64,000 bases of DNA from the NCBI GenBank assembly GCA_964492555.1, contig CAZBKQ010000003.1, forward strand, positions 62,001-126,000. The letters run 5' to 3'. The number at the start of each line of letters is the position of its first letter. The first letter of the stretch is position 1. A program made the position numbers and the translations under genes. The notes beneath the pieces are model-generated. The model did not search any database, was not told where the DNA came from, and saw only the letters and a list, made by a program, of their open reading frames with translations. Source of the DNA: GCA-2709075 sp964492555 (GTDB lineage: Bacteria; Pseudomonadota; Alphaproteobacteria; MPNO01; UBA2964). This document shows positions 32,871 through 42,123 of the stretch, piece by piece.

Positions 32871-33923
32871 TCAGGCCGATTTCTTGAGGTTTGGCATGAC
32901 CCGGGAAGCGGTCACCCGGTTCCGCCCGTCATGTTTCGACTGATAAAGCAAAGCGTCGGCACGAGCGATCAGCGCATCCGGCGTTTCGCCGAAAACCAGC
33001 TCCGTCACCCCGAACGACATCGTGATGTTGCCCATGTCCCGCTTGCTGTCCTTACGTGAAAGCTTGCGGGCGGCCAAAGAGGCGCGCAAATTTTCCGCGA
33101 CGGAGGCGGCACCGTTCATCGCGGTTTCGGGCAGGATAATGGCGAATTCCTCACCACCGAAACGCGCGGCGATGTCTCGGCCTTTCACGCCGTCTTTCAG
33201 GGTTTGAGCGACCAGTTTGAGCACCTGGTCGCCGACCTGATGGCCGTATGTGTCATTGAACTTCTTGAAGTGATCGATATCCGCAATCACAAGCGAGACC
33301 GGTGTTTTCTCCTTGCCTGCTTCGTCGATAAGCAATTCCAGCTTTTCGTCGAAGGCGCGGCGATTATAAATACCGGTTAACCGGTCGGTGAGCGCTTCCA
33401 TCCGGGAATGTTGCAGCTGTTGCTGCATTTCGGCGATTTCCGCTCGGCTTTTCTCGACCTCGCTTTGCAGGTTCTGTATCTGGCTTTCCATGCTGGCGGT
33501 TTCCGCCGCCATTTCGGCAACCATGCTGGAAATTTCGGATTTGCTCTCGACCGCGCCCAGATTGCCCGAAAAATGCGCCAGCGCCTCGCCGTATTTTTCC
33601 GTGTCGGACCCGGCCGCCTTTAATGCTTCCTGAACCCGCTTTGTATTGGCCTCAAGCCGGGCGTTCATATCGGCTTGGGTGTTTTCACCATAGCCGGCGC
33701 CGAGAAAACGCGTGTAAATGTCCCGATTGCGTTCCGGGGTGAATTTCATGCCGCGCGACTGCATGGCGTCGATCAGCCGCGAAAGGGCGGGATTTCGGCC
33801 CGAGAGATGGTCGAACCAGATGTGAAAATTCGTGGGGTTCGGTGCCACTTCGGCTTTCGACATATTGTCGAGCGATGTCTTGGCGACAGTTTCGACTTTT
33901 TTCTGGTCCTCTGGGTAAATCAC
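32871..33923 (-). CDS. GGDEF-domain diguanylate cyclase (350 aa)
   Basis: The N-terminal helical region (SKAEVAPNPTNFHIWFDHLSG) has no obvious sensor domain. A heptad-rich coiled coil (about 130-178) leads into a GGDEF domain with DRLTGIYNRRAFDE and active site RFGGEEF (256-260). The inhibitory I-site position reads KGRD (247-250) in place of RxxD, so product inhibition may be weak. Cytoplasmic, makes cyclic di-GMP. A conserved small gene lies 50 bp upstream on the same strand. Confidence 0.9.
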   Translation of the reverse strand: MIYPEDQKKVETVAKTSLDNMSKAEVAPNPTNFHIWFDHLSGRNPALSRLIDAMQSRGMKFTPERNRDIYTRFLGAGYGENTQADMNARLEANTKRVQEALKAAGSDTEKYGEALAHFSGNLGAVESKSEISSMVAEMAAETASMESQIQNLQSEVEKSRAEIAEMQQQLQHSRMEALTDRLTGIYNRRAFDEKLELLIDEAGKEKTPVSLVIADIDHFKKFNDTYGHQVGDQVLKLVAQTLKDGVKGRDIAARFGGEEFAIILPETAMNGAASVAENLRASLAARKLSRKDSKRDMGNITMSFGVTELVFGETPDALIARADALLYQSKHDGRNRVTASRVMPNLKKSA

Positions 33924-33972
33924 GCGCCAGCCCTTATGTTTTTATTTTCTCAGTCTGTATTCGATTTAGCGC

Positions 33973-34221
33973 CTAGCCGTCATAAGGCAGCACTTCTGTA
34001 ATGGAGTTCTTGTTAAGAAGATGAATGATGTCGTTCTCGTCGACAAACGGGATGAATTGCGAGCCGCTATTCAACAGATCCTGAATTCGGGCTGTCGCAT
34101 CGACAAAAACATGGCCATTCAGGACGATGCCGTTATTCATCGTTACCTGGGCGAATTGGCGGATTTTGGGGATTTTGGGGACACCGTTATTCGGACGTGT
34201 CCAGGCACCATTGGATCGCAC
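33973..34221 (-). CDS. Small unknown protein (82 aa)
   Basis: GTG 34221 is preceded by AAGGAA at 8 bases, so the start is well supported. The C-terminal half (NNGIVLNGHVFVDATARIQDLLNSGSQFIPFVDENDIIHLLNKNSITEVLPYD) looks like a compact beta-rich domain, reminiscent of small PilZ-neighbour or Sm-like folds, but I cannot name it. It is upstream of the GGDEF gene on the same strand, so a link to cyclic di-GMP signalling is possible. Confidence 0.7.
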   Translation of the reverse strand: MRSNGAWTRPNNGVPKIPKIRQFAQVTMNNGIVLNGHVFVDATARIQDLLNSGSQFIPFVDENDIIHLLNKNSITEVLPYDG

Positions 34222-34338
34222 GGCTGAAATTCCTTGTGGCAGTTCGGCGCTCAGGCCGCAATCGGGGACAGAATGAGGCGAAACCCTTAAATTCCGGTAA
34301 AGTTCACAAGAACCAGCCCACCTTTTCCACCGATTTCA

Positions 34339-34367
34339 TTGACTTCCCCGCTGTCGCTGAGTAGAAG
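34339..34367 (+). promoter_or_regulatory. Probable ribF promoter, leaderless or nearly so
   Basis: TTGACT (34339-34344), exactly 17 bases, then TAGAAG (34362-34367). Transcription would begin about at the ribF ATG (34376), and no Shine-Dalgarno is visible before that ATG. Confidence 0.5.
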
Positions 34368-34375
34368 CCGCCACC

Positions 34376-35359
34376 ATGCAGATTCTGACATCATATAACG
34401 ATGTGCCTGACGCGTTGACGGGCACCGCGGTCGCGCTCGGGAATTTCGACGGCGTGCATATCGGCCATCAGGCCGTAATCGGCGCCGCGAAAGAGATTGC
34501 GGACAAGGCGGGAACGCCCGCCGCCGTTTTGTCTTTCGCGCCCCATCCGCGCCGATTTTTCCGGCCGGATGATGCATATTTTGAGTTGACGCCCGGGGCT
34601 TCCAAGGCCCGTCCCATCGCGGAGCTCGGCGTCGGCGCGCTTTTTTCCATCCCGTTCGATGCGCATCTTGCCGGCATGCCGGCCCGGGATTTCGTCGAAA
34701 CCGTACTGGTCGGGGGATTACAGGTTTCGCACATTATCGCGGGCTATGATTTCGTCTTTGGCAAGGGGCGTCAGGGAAATCTGGCGCTGCTTGAAAAGAT
34801 GGGGAACAAGCATGGTTTCGGCACGACGGTTGTTGAGGCGGTGCATCCGGAGGATCCCGCGCTGCCGCCGGTGTCCTCGACCGCGATCCGCAATCATCTC
34901 CGGGCAGGCAGAATTGCCGCCGCAGCGCGTTTGCTGGGCCGACCCTGGGAAATCGAAGGCACGGTCATGACCGGCGATCAGCGCGGACGTCAGATCGGAT
35001 TTCCCACCGCCAATGTCGATCCCGGCGATTACGTTAATCCGGCGCTCGGCGTCTATGCCTGCTGGGTCGCTGAATCAGAAGGGGCGGGTACGGAATGGCG
35101 CAAGGGCGTCGTCAATATCGGACGGCGGCCGACCTTTAACGGAGAAGGCGTCACGGTGGAGGCGCATCTGTTCGATTTCGAGGGCGACCTCTATGGCAAG
35201 CTGATGCGGGTCGTGTTGGCGGGCTATATCCGGCCTGAAATGAAGTTCGACGGGATTGACGCGATCCGCGCCCAGATCGAAAAGGACGGCGCCGCGGCGC
35301 GGACGATCCTTGACAGAACCGCCCCCGGTGATATTGACCCCGCCGGTGATAGCGAATGA
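34376..35359 (+). CDS. ribF: Bifunctional riboflavin kinase/FAD synthetase
   Basis: 327 aa. The N-terminal nucleotidyltransferase domain has ALGNFDGVHIGHQAVI and VSSTAIRNHLRAG. The C-terminal riboflavin kinase domain has GDQRGRQIGFPTANV and the GVVNIGRRPTF motif. Converts riboflavin to FMN and FAD. The stop overlaps the ileS start by 4 bases (ATGA), a conserved alphaproteobacterial arrangement. Confidence 0.96.
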   Translation: MQILTSYNDVPDALTGTAVALGNFDGVHIGHQAVIGAAKEIADKAGTPAAVLSFAPHPRRFFRPDDAYFELTPGASKARPIAELGVGALFSIPFDAHLAGMPARDFVETVLVGGLQVSHIIAGYDFVFGKGRQGNLALLEKMGNKHGFGTTVVEAVHPEDPALPPVSSTAIRNHLRAGRIAAAARLLGRPWEIEGTVMTGDQRGRQIGFPTANVDPGDYVNPALGVYACWVAESEGAGTEWRKGVVNIGRRPTFNGEGVTVEAHLFDFEGDLYGKLMRVVLAGYIRPEMKFDGIDAIRAQIEKDGAAARTILDRTAPGDIDPAGDSE

Positions 35360-38256
35360 GTACTGATTACAAATCGACGGTCTTTTTGCCAAAGACCGAC
35401 TTTCCCATGCGCGGCTCCCTGCCAGAGCGCGAACCGGAAACGCTTGCCCGTTGGGAAGAAATTGATCTCTACCGCCGCCAGCGCGAGGATGCCGCCGGAC
35501 GGCCCAAATATGTGCTGCATGACGGTCCGCCCTATGCCAACGGCAATCTGCATATAGGTCACGCACTTAACAAGATTCTGAAGGATGTGATCAACCGGTC
35601 GCGCCAGATGACCGGGTTCGACGCGAATTACGTACCGGGCTGGGACTGCCACGGTCTGCCGATCGAATGGAAGATCGAGGAACAGTACCGTGCCAAGCAG
35701 AAAAACAAGGACGAGGTGCCGATCGTCGAATTCCGCGAGGAATGCCGGAAGTTCGCCGCCCATTGGGTGGATGTGCAGTCGGAGGAATTCAAGCGTCTCG
35801 GCATCATCGGCGACTGGGAACAACCCTACACCACCATGACCTATGCCGCCGAGGCTCAGATCGCCCGCGAGTTGATGAAATTCGCGATGAACGGTCAGCT
35901 TTATCGCGGCTCCAAGCCGGTGATGTGGTCGGTGGTCGAACGCACGGCGCTGGCGGAAGCCGAGGTCGAATATCATGATCACGAATCGGACCAGGTCTGG
36001 GTGAAGTTTCCGGCGACGGGGACAGGCGACGCGGGCTGGGACGCGCTTGTGAGCGATTTTGCCGATCTGCGTGTCGTCATCTGGACCACGACCCCTTGGA
36101 CCATCCCGGGTAACCGGGCGATCTCGTTTTCGTCGCGGATTTCCTATGGCGTCTATGAAATCACCGAGGCGCCAGAGGATAACTGGGCCAGGAAGGGTGA
36201 GTTTTACATCCTCGCCGATCCGTTGGCGCCGGAGGTGATGAAAGCCGGACGGGTGGAAGCCTATGAACGCCGCGTCGATGTTCCGGCGGAAACTCTGTCC
36301 GCCGGTCATTGCCGTCATCCGCTGGACGGGTTCGCGGGCGGGTATAATTTCGACGTGCCTTTGCTGGATGGTGATCATGTCACTGACGATACCGGCACCG
36401 GCTTTGTCCATACCGCGCCGAGCCATGGGCGCGACGACTTTGAAATCTGGATGGACAGCGCAGTATTTCTGGCCGAACGCGGCATCGACAGACATATCCC
36501 CTACACGGTGGATGCCGACGGTTCCTATACGAGAGAGGCGCCGGGTTTCGACGGCAAACGTGTTATCAAGGATAACGGCAAGAAGGGCGATGCGAATGAG
36601 GCGGTGATCGCCGCGCTGCGCGATGCCGGTGCAATGGTCGCGCGCGCGCGCCTGAAACATCAATATCCGCATAGCTGGCGGTCAAAGACCCCGGTTATCT
36701 TCCGCAACACGCCGCAATGGTTTATCGCGATGGGCGATGATAAAGGCGCGGAAGGATTGCGCGCCAAGGCGCTGAAAGCGATTTCCGAAACGGATTTCTA
36801 TCCGCCGCAGGGCCGCAACCGGCTGAACGGCATGATCGAAACCCGTCCCGACTGGGTGATCTCGCGCCAGCGTGCCTGGGGTGTGCCGATCTGCGTTTTC
36901 GCTCATCGTGAGACCGGAGAGGTGTTGCGTGATGACGCGGTGAATGAACGCATCGCGGCGGCCTTTGAAAAGGACGGCGCGGATTGCTGGTTCGCCGGTG
37001 ACCCGGCGCGCTTCCTCGGCAATGATTACAGCGCGGATGATTTTGAGCAGGTCACGGATATTCTCGATGTCTGGTTCGATTCCGGCTCGACCCACAGCTT
37101 CGTGCTTGAGGCGCGTGACGATCTGAAATGGCCGGCCGATCTCTATCTCGAAGGATCGGACCAGCATCGCGGCTGGTTCCATTCCTCGCTGCTCGAATCC
37201 TGCGGCACGCGCGGGCGCGCGCCCTATGACGCTGTGCTGACGCACGGTTTCGTGCTGGCCGAGGAAGGCGTCAAAATGTCCAAGTCGCTGGGCAACGTCA
37301 CCGCCCCGCAGGAGGTCATCAAACAATTCGGCGCGGATATTCTGCGTATCTGGGTGGTCGCTTCGGATTATTCGGAAGACCTCCGCATCGGGCCGGAGAT
37401 CATCAAACATCAGGCGGACGCCTATCGCCGGCTTCGCAATACGCTGCGTTTTCTGCTTGGCAGCCTCGAAGGGTTCGACGAACCGGAGCGGCTCCCTACC
37501 GCCGATATGCCGGAGCTCGAATGCTTTATCCTGCATCGGCTGCATGAACTTGACGCGCTGGTTCGCAAATCCTGCGACGCATACGATTTCCACACCATGT
37601 TCACGGCGCTGCATAATTTCTGCGCGGTGGAACTGTCCTCCTTCTATTTCGATATCCGCAAGGACGCGCTCTATTGCGACGATCCGGCCGATCCGCGCCG
37701 CCGCGCCGCGCGCACGGTTATGGCGGAGATATTCTCCTGCCTGACGGCATGGCTCGCTCCCATCATCTGCTTTACTGCGGAAGAAGCCTGGCAGCACCGC
37801 AATAGCGCGGGGTCGGATGACGGGCCGGACTCGGTTCATCTGCGCCAGTTCCCGGACCTGCCGGCGGAATGGCAAAACGCTCCTCTGGCGGAGAAATGGC
37901 AGCGCATCCGCACCATCCGCCGTGTCGTGACGGGCGCGTTGGAGCTGGAACGCGCGGCAAAGCGCATCGGGGCCAGTTTGCAGGCGTCAGTGACGGTCTA
38001 TCTGCCTGACGCGGACGTGAAACTGTTTGACGGGCTGGATGTCGCCGATATCTGTATCACGTCCGACGCGGTCCTGACCTCTGATGCCGCGCCGGAAGAC
38101 GTCTTCAGACTGGACGAGGTTGCCGGGATCGCGGTTTCCGTGGCGGAAGCCGATGGCCGCAAATGCGAACGCTGCTGGAAGGTCTTGCCCGAGGTCGGAC
38201 AGCAGGACGGCCATGACGACCTTTGCCGGCGTTGCGCGGAGGTCGTCGGCGGGTGA
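35356..38256 (+). CDS. ileS: Isoleucyl-tRNA synthetase
   Basis: Class I synthetase of 966 aa with GNLHIGHALNKILKD (HIGH), the editing domain region WTTTPWTIPGN, VKMSKSLGN (KMSKS) and a C-terminal zinc finger CERCWK...CRRC. Charges tRNA-Ile in the cytosol. It overlaps ribF upstream and lspA downstream by 4 bases each. Confidence 0.98.
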   Translation: MSTDYKSTVFLPKTDFPMRGSLPEREPETLARWEEIDLYRRQREDAAGRPKYVLHDGPPYANGNLHIGHALNKILKDVINRSRQMTGFDANYVPGWDCHGLPIEWKIEEQYRAKQKNKDEVPIVEFREECRKFAAHWVDVQSEEFKRLGIIGDWEQPYTTMTYAAEAQIARELMKFAMNGQLYRGSKPVMWSVVERTALAEAEVEYHDHESDQVWVKFPATGTGDAGWDALVSDFADLRVVIWTTTPWTIPGNRAISFSSRISYGVYEITEAPEDNWARKGEFYILADPLAPEVMKAGRVEAYERRVDVPAETLSAGHCRHPLDGFAGGYNFDVPLLDGDHVTDDTGTGFVHTAPSHGRDDFEIWMDSAVFLAERGIDRHIPYTVDADGSYTREAPGFDGKRVIKDNGKKGDANEAVIAALRDAGAMVARARLKHQYPHSWRSKTPVIFRNTPQWFIAMGDDKGAEGLRAKALKAISETDFYPPQGRNRLNGMIETRPDWVISRQRAWGVPICVFAHRETGEVLRDDAVNERIAAAFEKDGADCWFAGDPARFLGNDYSADDFEQVTDILDVWFDSGSTHSFVLEARDDLKWPADLYLEGSDQHRGWFHSSLLESCGTRGRAPYDAVLTHGFVLAEEGVKMSKSLGNVTAPQEVIKQFGADILRIWVVASDYSEDLRIGPEIIKHQADAYRRLRNTLRFLLGSLEGFDEPERLPTADMPELECFILHRLHELDALVRKSCDAYDFHTMFTALHNFCAVELSSFYFDIRKDALYCDDPADPRRRAARTVMAEIFSCLTAWLAPIICFTAEEAWQHRNSAGSDDGPDSVHLRQFPDLPAEWQNAPLAEKWQRIRTIRRVVTGALELERAAKRIGASLQASVTVYLPDADVKLFDGLDVADICITSDAVLTSDAAPEDVFRLDEVAGIAVSVAEADGRKCERCWKVLPEVGQQDGHDDLCRRCAEVVGG

Positions 38257-38732
38257 GCGCTGTTCCGCTCCGGAACGGTCTCGCGGCGCTGGTCATAACG
38301 CTTTTACTCGATCAGCTCAGTAAATGGTGGATACTCACCGTAACGATGGCGCCGCCGCGCATCATTCCGGTCACCGACTTTTTCAATCTGGTCCTCGTTT
38401 TTAATCGCGGCGTCAGCTTCGGCGTATTTGGCGATGGCGCGGCGTGGGTGCGCTGGGCGCTGGTCGTCTTCGCGGTTTTGCTGTCGATCGGATTGTTTAT
38501 ATGGCTGTTGCGCGCCCGGGGTGGGTTGCTGGCGCTGGGTCTCGGTCTGATTATCGGGGGCGCCATCGGCAATGTGATCGATCGTATCCGGTTTGGCGGG
38601 GTCGTCGATTTTCTGGATTTCCATCTTTCCGGCTGGCACTGGCCCGCCTTCAATGTGGCGGACAGCGCGATCATGGTGGGCGTAATGCTGCTGATTTTTG
38701 ACTCCTTGAATTCACCTGACGCAAAACCTTAA
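38253..38732 (+). CDS. lspA: Lipoprotein signal peptidase II
   Basis: Inner-membrane aspartyl protease (159 aa, four helices) with both catalytic Asp boxes: GNVIDRIRFGGVVDF and FNVADSAI. Cleaves the signal of prolipoproteins such as the DUF3035 lipoprotein that follows. The start is GTG 38253, overlapping ileS (GTGA). Confidence 0.95.
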   Translation: MSAVPLRNGLAALVITLLLDQLSKWWILTVTMAPPRIIPVTDFFNLVLVFNRGVSFGVFGDGAAWVRWALVVFAVLLSIGLFIWLLRARGGLLALGLGLIIGGAIGNVIDRIRFGGVVDFLDFHLSGWHWPAFNVADSAIMVGVMLLIFDSLNSPDAKP

Positions 38733-38763
38733 TATGCGGGGAAACCTCTGGAACGGAACAGAT

Positions 38764-39339
38764 ATGCGGACCTTTTCGCTTAAGACCCTTTTGCTTGTCG
38801 GCGCGGCCCTGGCTTTAGGCGCTTGCAGCAGCACAAAAAGTATCATTGGGCTTGAAAAACAGTCGCCCGATGAATTTGAGGTCGTGACCCGCGCGCCGCT
38901 TAGCCTGCCGCCGGATTACGGCCTGCGCGCGCCGGCCCCCGGCAAGCAACGCCCGCAGGAAAAAACCGTTCGCACCGCCGCGCGCGATACCTTGTTGCAG
39001 GGCGGCGGAAATCGGGCGGTTGCGGGGCAAAGGGCCGCCCGACCGAATGGCGCATCGCGGGGTGAAGCGGCTCTTCTGTCGCGCGCCGGGGCGCTGAATG
39101 CCGATGATTCGATCCGCGCCAAGGTCGATTCCGAAAGCAGCGCGCTTCTGAACGCCAATCAGGACGTATTCGACAAGGTCATGTTCTGGCAGGAAACGCC
39201 CAAGCCGGGCGTCATCGTCGATCCGAAAAAGGAAGCAAAGCGGCTTCGCGAGGCCCGGGCTCTCGGCAAGCCGGTCAATAAGGGCGACGTGCCGGTTATC
39301 CAGCGCAAGGAAAAGGGGATTCTGGAAGGAATCTTCTGA
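38764..39339 (+). CDS. DUF3035 lipoprotein (191 aa)
   Basis: Signal peptide with lipobox LGAC (MRTFSLKTLLLVGAALALGAC), then the DUF3035 start KQSPDEFEVVTRAPLSLPPDY, a Gly/Arg/Ala-rich linker and a C-terminal helical tail. Found after lspA in many alphaproteobacteria; its role is unknown, perhaps in envelope assembly. I chose ATG 38764; the longer frame starts in the intergenic DNA. Confidence 0.92.
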   Translation: MRTFSLKTLLLVGAALALGACSSTKSIIGLEKQSPDEFEVVTRAPLSLPPDYGLRAPAPGKQRPQEKTVRTAARDTLLQGGGNRAVAGQRAARPNGASRGEAALLSRAGALNADDSIRAKVDSESSALLNANQDVFDKVMFWQETPKPGVIVDPKKEAKRLREARALGKPVNKGDVPVIQRKEKGILEGIF

Positions 39340-39454
39340 TCCCCGCGATCAATCGGATTTGATCGGCCAAATCAGCCCGCGCGCTTGAAAATCGCGGGCG
39401 TTGGACAATATTCACCTCATATCATCCCGCCCGAGCGCCGAGGAGCGTCCGCCT

Positions 39455-40792
39455 ATGTTCCGGTTGTTTTCGCTTAGTCTGATTTTTCTTTTCTTTTTTG
39501 CCGGAAAGGCACCCGCCGCTGTGTTCAATCCGGAGAGCTTTATGCTTTCCAACGGCATGCAGGTAGTGGTCGTCACCAATCGCAACGCGCCGATTGTCTT
39601 TCATATGGTCTGGTACCGGGTCGGCGCGGCGGATGAGCCCGCCGGCGCCTCCGGGATCGCTCATTTTCTCGAACATCTGATGTTCAAGGGCACCAGGGAC
39701 ATCCCGCCCGGCGAATTTTCGAAGATCGTCGCGCGCAATGGCGGGACGGATAACGCCTTCACCTCGCAGGATTTTACCGCTTATTTCCAGAAAGTCGCCC
39801 GCGACAGGCTGGAGCTGGTGATGAAGCTTGAAGCGGACCGGATGACCAACCTGGTGCTGACTGACAAGGAAGTCCTTCCCGAACGCGATGTCGTACTGGA
39901 GGAACGGTCGTCCCGTACCGATAACAATCCCGGCGCGCAGCTATATGAGGCGAAGCAGGCGGCGCTTTATCTCAATCATCCCTACCGCAATCCGGTGATC
40001 GGTTGGAAGCATGAAATCGAGAAGCTGAATACCGAAGACGCGTTAAAATTCTATCGTCGGTTCTACGCGCCTAATAACGCCATTCTGATTGTTTCCGGGG
40101 ATATCGATGCCGCGGAATTGAAACCGCTTGCCGAAAAATATTATGGCGTTATTCCGCGCGGCCCTGACATCAAAAGGCAAAGAGTCGATGAACCGCCGCA
40201 TAAGGCGGCGCGCCGGGTTTCGCTTTCCAGCCCGCGCGTCGGCCAGCCGAGTCTGACCAGAACCTATATCGCGCCGAGTTACCGCACTGCCGGCGGCAAC
40301 GAAGCCTATGCGCTGCAAATTCTCGCCGACATTCTGGGCGGTGGGGCACGGTCGCGGCTCTATAGCGCGCTGGTGGTCAAGGACAAGCTCGCCGCCTCGG
40401 CCGGCGCCTGGTACGACCCGAGCGCTTATGATCTCGGCGAGTTCGGCGTATCCGCCAGCCCGCGCGGTGATGTCTCCCTGGATCGTGTTGAGGCGGCGAT
40501 CGACGAACAGCTGAAACTTTTGATCGAAAAGGGTGTCACGGCGGAAGAGGTCAAACGTTCCGCCCGATCACTCGCCGCCAGTGCTGTCTATGCGCGCGAT
40601 TCCGTCGGGGCGGCGCCCAATATCATCGGCCGCGCGCTCACCACCGGCCAGACACTTGAGGATATCGAGGCCTGGCCCGAGCGGATCATGAAGGTTACGC
40701 CCGCCGATGTGATCGCTGCCGCGAAAAAGGTTTTTGATCTCCGAAACTCGGTCACCAGCCTGCTGACCCCCGCCGCTGCAAAGGACAGATAA
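39455..40792 (+). CDS. M16 zinc peptidase, catalytic subunit (445 aa)
   Basis: Signal peptide (MFRLFSLSLIFLFFFAGKAPA), then a pitrilysin/processing-peptidase domain with the inverted zinc motif HFLEH and the downstream Glu in ERDVVLEERSSR. Periplasmic. ATG 39455 has GAGGAG upstream. It forms an operon (1-bp gap) with a second M16 gene lacking the zinc motif, as in heterodimeric bacterial M16B peptidases. Confidence 0.92.
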   Translation: MFRLFSLSLIFLFFFAGKAPAAVFNPESFMLSNGMQVVVVTNRNAPIVFHMVWYRVGAADEPAGASGIAHFLEHLMFKGTRDIPPGEFSKIVARNGGTDNAFTSQDFTAYFQKVARDRLELVMKLEADRMTNLVLTDKEVLPERDVVLEERSSRTDNNPGAQLYEAKQAALYLNHPYRNPVIGWKHEIEKLNTEDALKFYRRFYAPNNAILIVSGDIDAAELKPLAEKYYGVIPRGPDIKRQRVDEPPHKAARRVSLSSPRVGQPSLTRTYIAPSYRTAGGNEAYALQILADILGGGARSRLYSALVVKDKLAASAGAWYDPSAYDLGEFGVSASPRGDVSLDRVEAAIDEQLKLLIEKGVTAEEVKRSARSLAASAVYARDSVGAAPNIIGRALTTGQTLEDIEAWPERIMKVTPADVIAAAKKVFDLRNSVTSLLTPAAAKDR

Positions 40793-40793
40793 G

Positions 40794-42122
40794 ATGCGGA
40801 TGATACGAATTCTTCCCGTCATCGCTGCCCTCGGTCTGGCGTTGGCGGGCGTTACTCCGGCTTTCGCCATCGATATCAAGGAAGTCAAAAGCAAGAGCGG
40901 CGTCACCGCCTGGCTGGTTGAGAATCACAGCGTGCCGGTAATTTCGCTATCCTTCACCTTGCGGACCGGGGCGGTCACCGACCCAAAGGGCAAGGAAGGA
41001 AGAGCGGAATTCGTCGCTGCTACCCTGGATGAAGGGGCGGGCGATATGGAATCGCAAGAATTTCAGGGACGGCTGGAGGATTTGTCGATCAGGCTGCGCT
41101 TTAACGCCGGGTTGGAACGATTTTCCGGCTCCCTGCGCACGTTGAGCGAAAACCGGGATGAGGCCTTCTGGATGCTCGCCATGGCGTTGAACAAGCCGCG
41201 TTTTGATGCCGAGCCGGTTGCGCGTATTCGGGGGCAGATGATCGCCGGGCTGAAATCCACGCTGCAACGGCCTGGCACTATTGCCGGTCGCGCATGGTAC
41301 CGGGCGGTATTCGACGATCACCCCTATGGCCGGCCGACTGGCGGCACGGTGGACTCGGTTGGCGCGATTACCGCCGGGGATCTCAAGGATTTTGTTTCAA
41401 ATCATCTGTCCCGGGCGGGAATGGTCGTCGGAGTCGCGGGCGATATCACGCCGGAAGAATTATCGCGCCGGCTGGATCAGATATTCGGGGCCTTGCCCAA
41501 GGGCGGGAATGCCGCCCGCGTCGCCGCGCCGAAATTGCAGGCGGCGGGCAAGACCGTCGTTATCGATCGCAACGTTCCGCAAAGCGTCGTTATCTTTGGC
41601 CAGCGCGGCATTGAACGCGACGACCCGGACTGGTACGCCGCCTATATCATGAACCGTATCCTGGGCGGCGGCGGGTTTTCCGCCCGGTTGATGGAAGAAG
41701 TGCGGGAAAAACGCGGGCTGGCCTATGGCGTCTATAGTTACCTGAATCCCTTCGAAAAGGGCGGGCTGATCATGGGGAGTGTCGGCACCGGCAACGCCCG
41801 CGTTGCGGAATCGCTGCGTGTGATCAAGGATGAATGGCGGAAAATGGCGGAGAACGGCGTTACGGCGGAAGAACTTCAGAACGCCAAGACCTATATCAAC
41901 GGTTCTTTCCCATTACGGCTCGATTCGACGCGTCGCATCGCGCGTATACTTGCCGGGGTTCAGTTCAACCGGCTTGGCATCGATTACCTCAACCGGCGCG
42001 CGGCGATCATGAACGCGGTGACGGTCGATGACATAAAACGCGTCGCCAAACGGCTGCTTGATGCCGATGCCATGACGGTCGTCGTGGTCGGAAAGCCGAA
42101 GGGGCTGCAATCATCGCCCTGA
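40794..42122 (+). CDS. M16 peptidase-like partner without zinc site (442 aa)
   Basis: A signal peptide (ending AGVTPAFA) is followed by an M16 fold. The position of HxxEH is replaced by GRAEFVAATLDEG, so it cannot bind zinc. The Arg/Tyr substrate-binding region EVREKRGLAYGVYSYL is retained. Likely the substrate-handling half of a heterodimer with the preceding gene, whose stop lies one base before this start. Confidence 0.92.
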   Translation: MRMIRILPVIAALGLALAGVTPAFAIDIKEVKSKSGVTAWLVENHSVPVISLSFTLRTGAVTDPKGKEGRAEFVAATLDEGAGDMESQEFQGRLEDLSIRLRFNAGLERFSGSLRTLSENRDEAFWMLAMALNKPRFDAEPVARIRGQMIAGLKSTLQRPGTIAGRAWYRAVFDDHPYGRPTGGTVDSVGAITAGDLKDFVSNHLSRAGMVVGVAGDITPEELSRRLDQIFGALPKGGNAARVAAPKLQAAGKTVVIDRNVPQSVVIFGQRGIERDDPDWYAAYIMNRILGGGGFSARLMEEVREKRGLAYGVYSYLNPFEKGGLIMGSVGTGNARVAESLRVIKDEWRKMAENGVTAEELQNAKTYINGSFPLRLDSTRRIARILAGVQFNRLGIDYLNRRAAIMNAVTVDDIKRVAKRLLDADAMTVVVVGKPKGLQSSP

Positions 42123-42123
42123 T

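Noticed and set aside
35224..36672. 482-codon minus-strand open frame
   Set aside because: Antisense to ribF/ileS; shadow.
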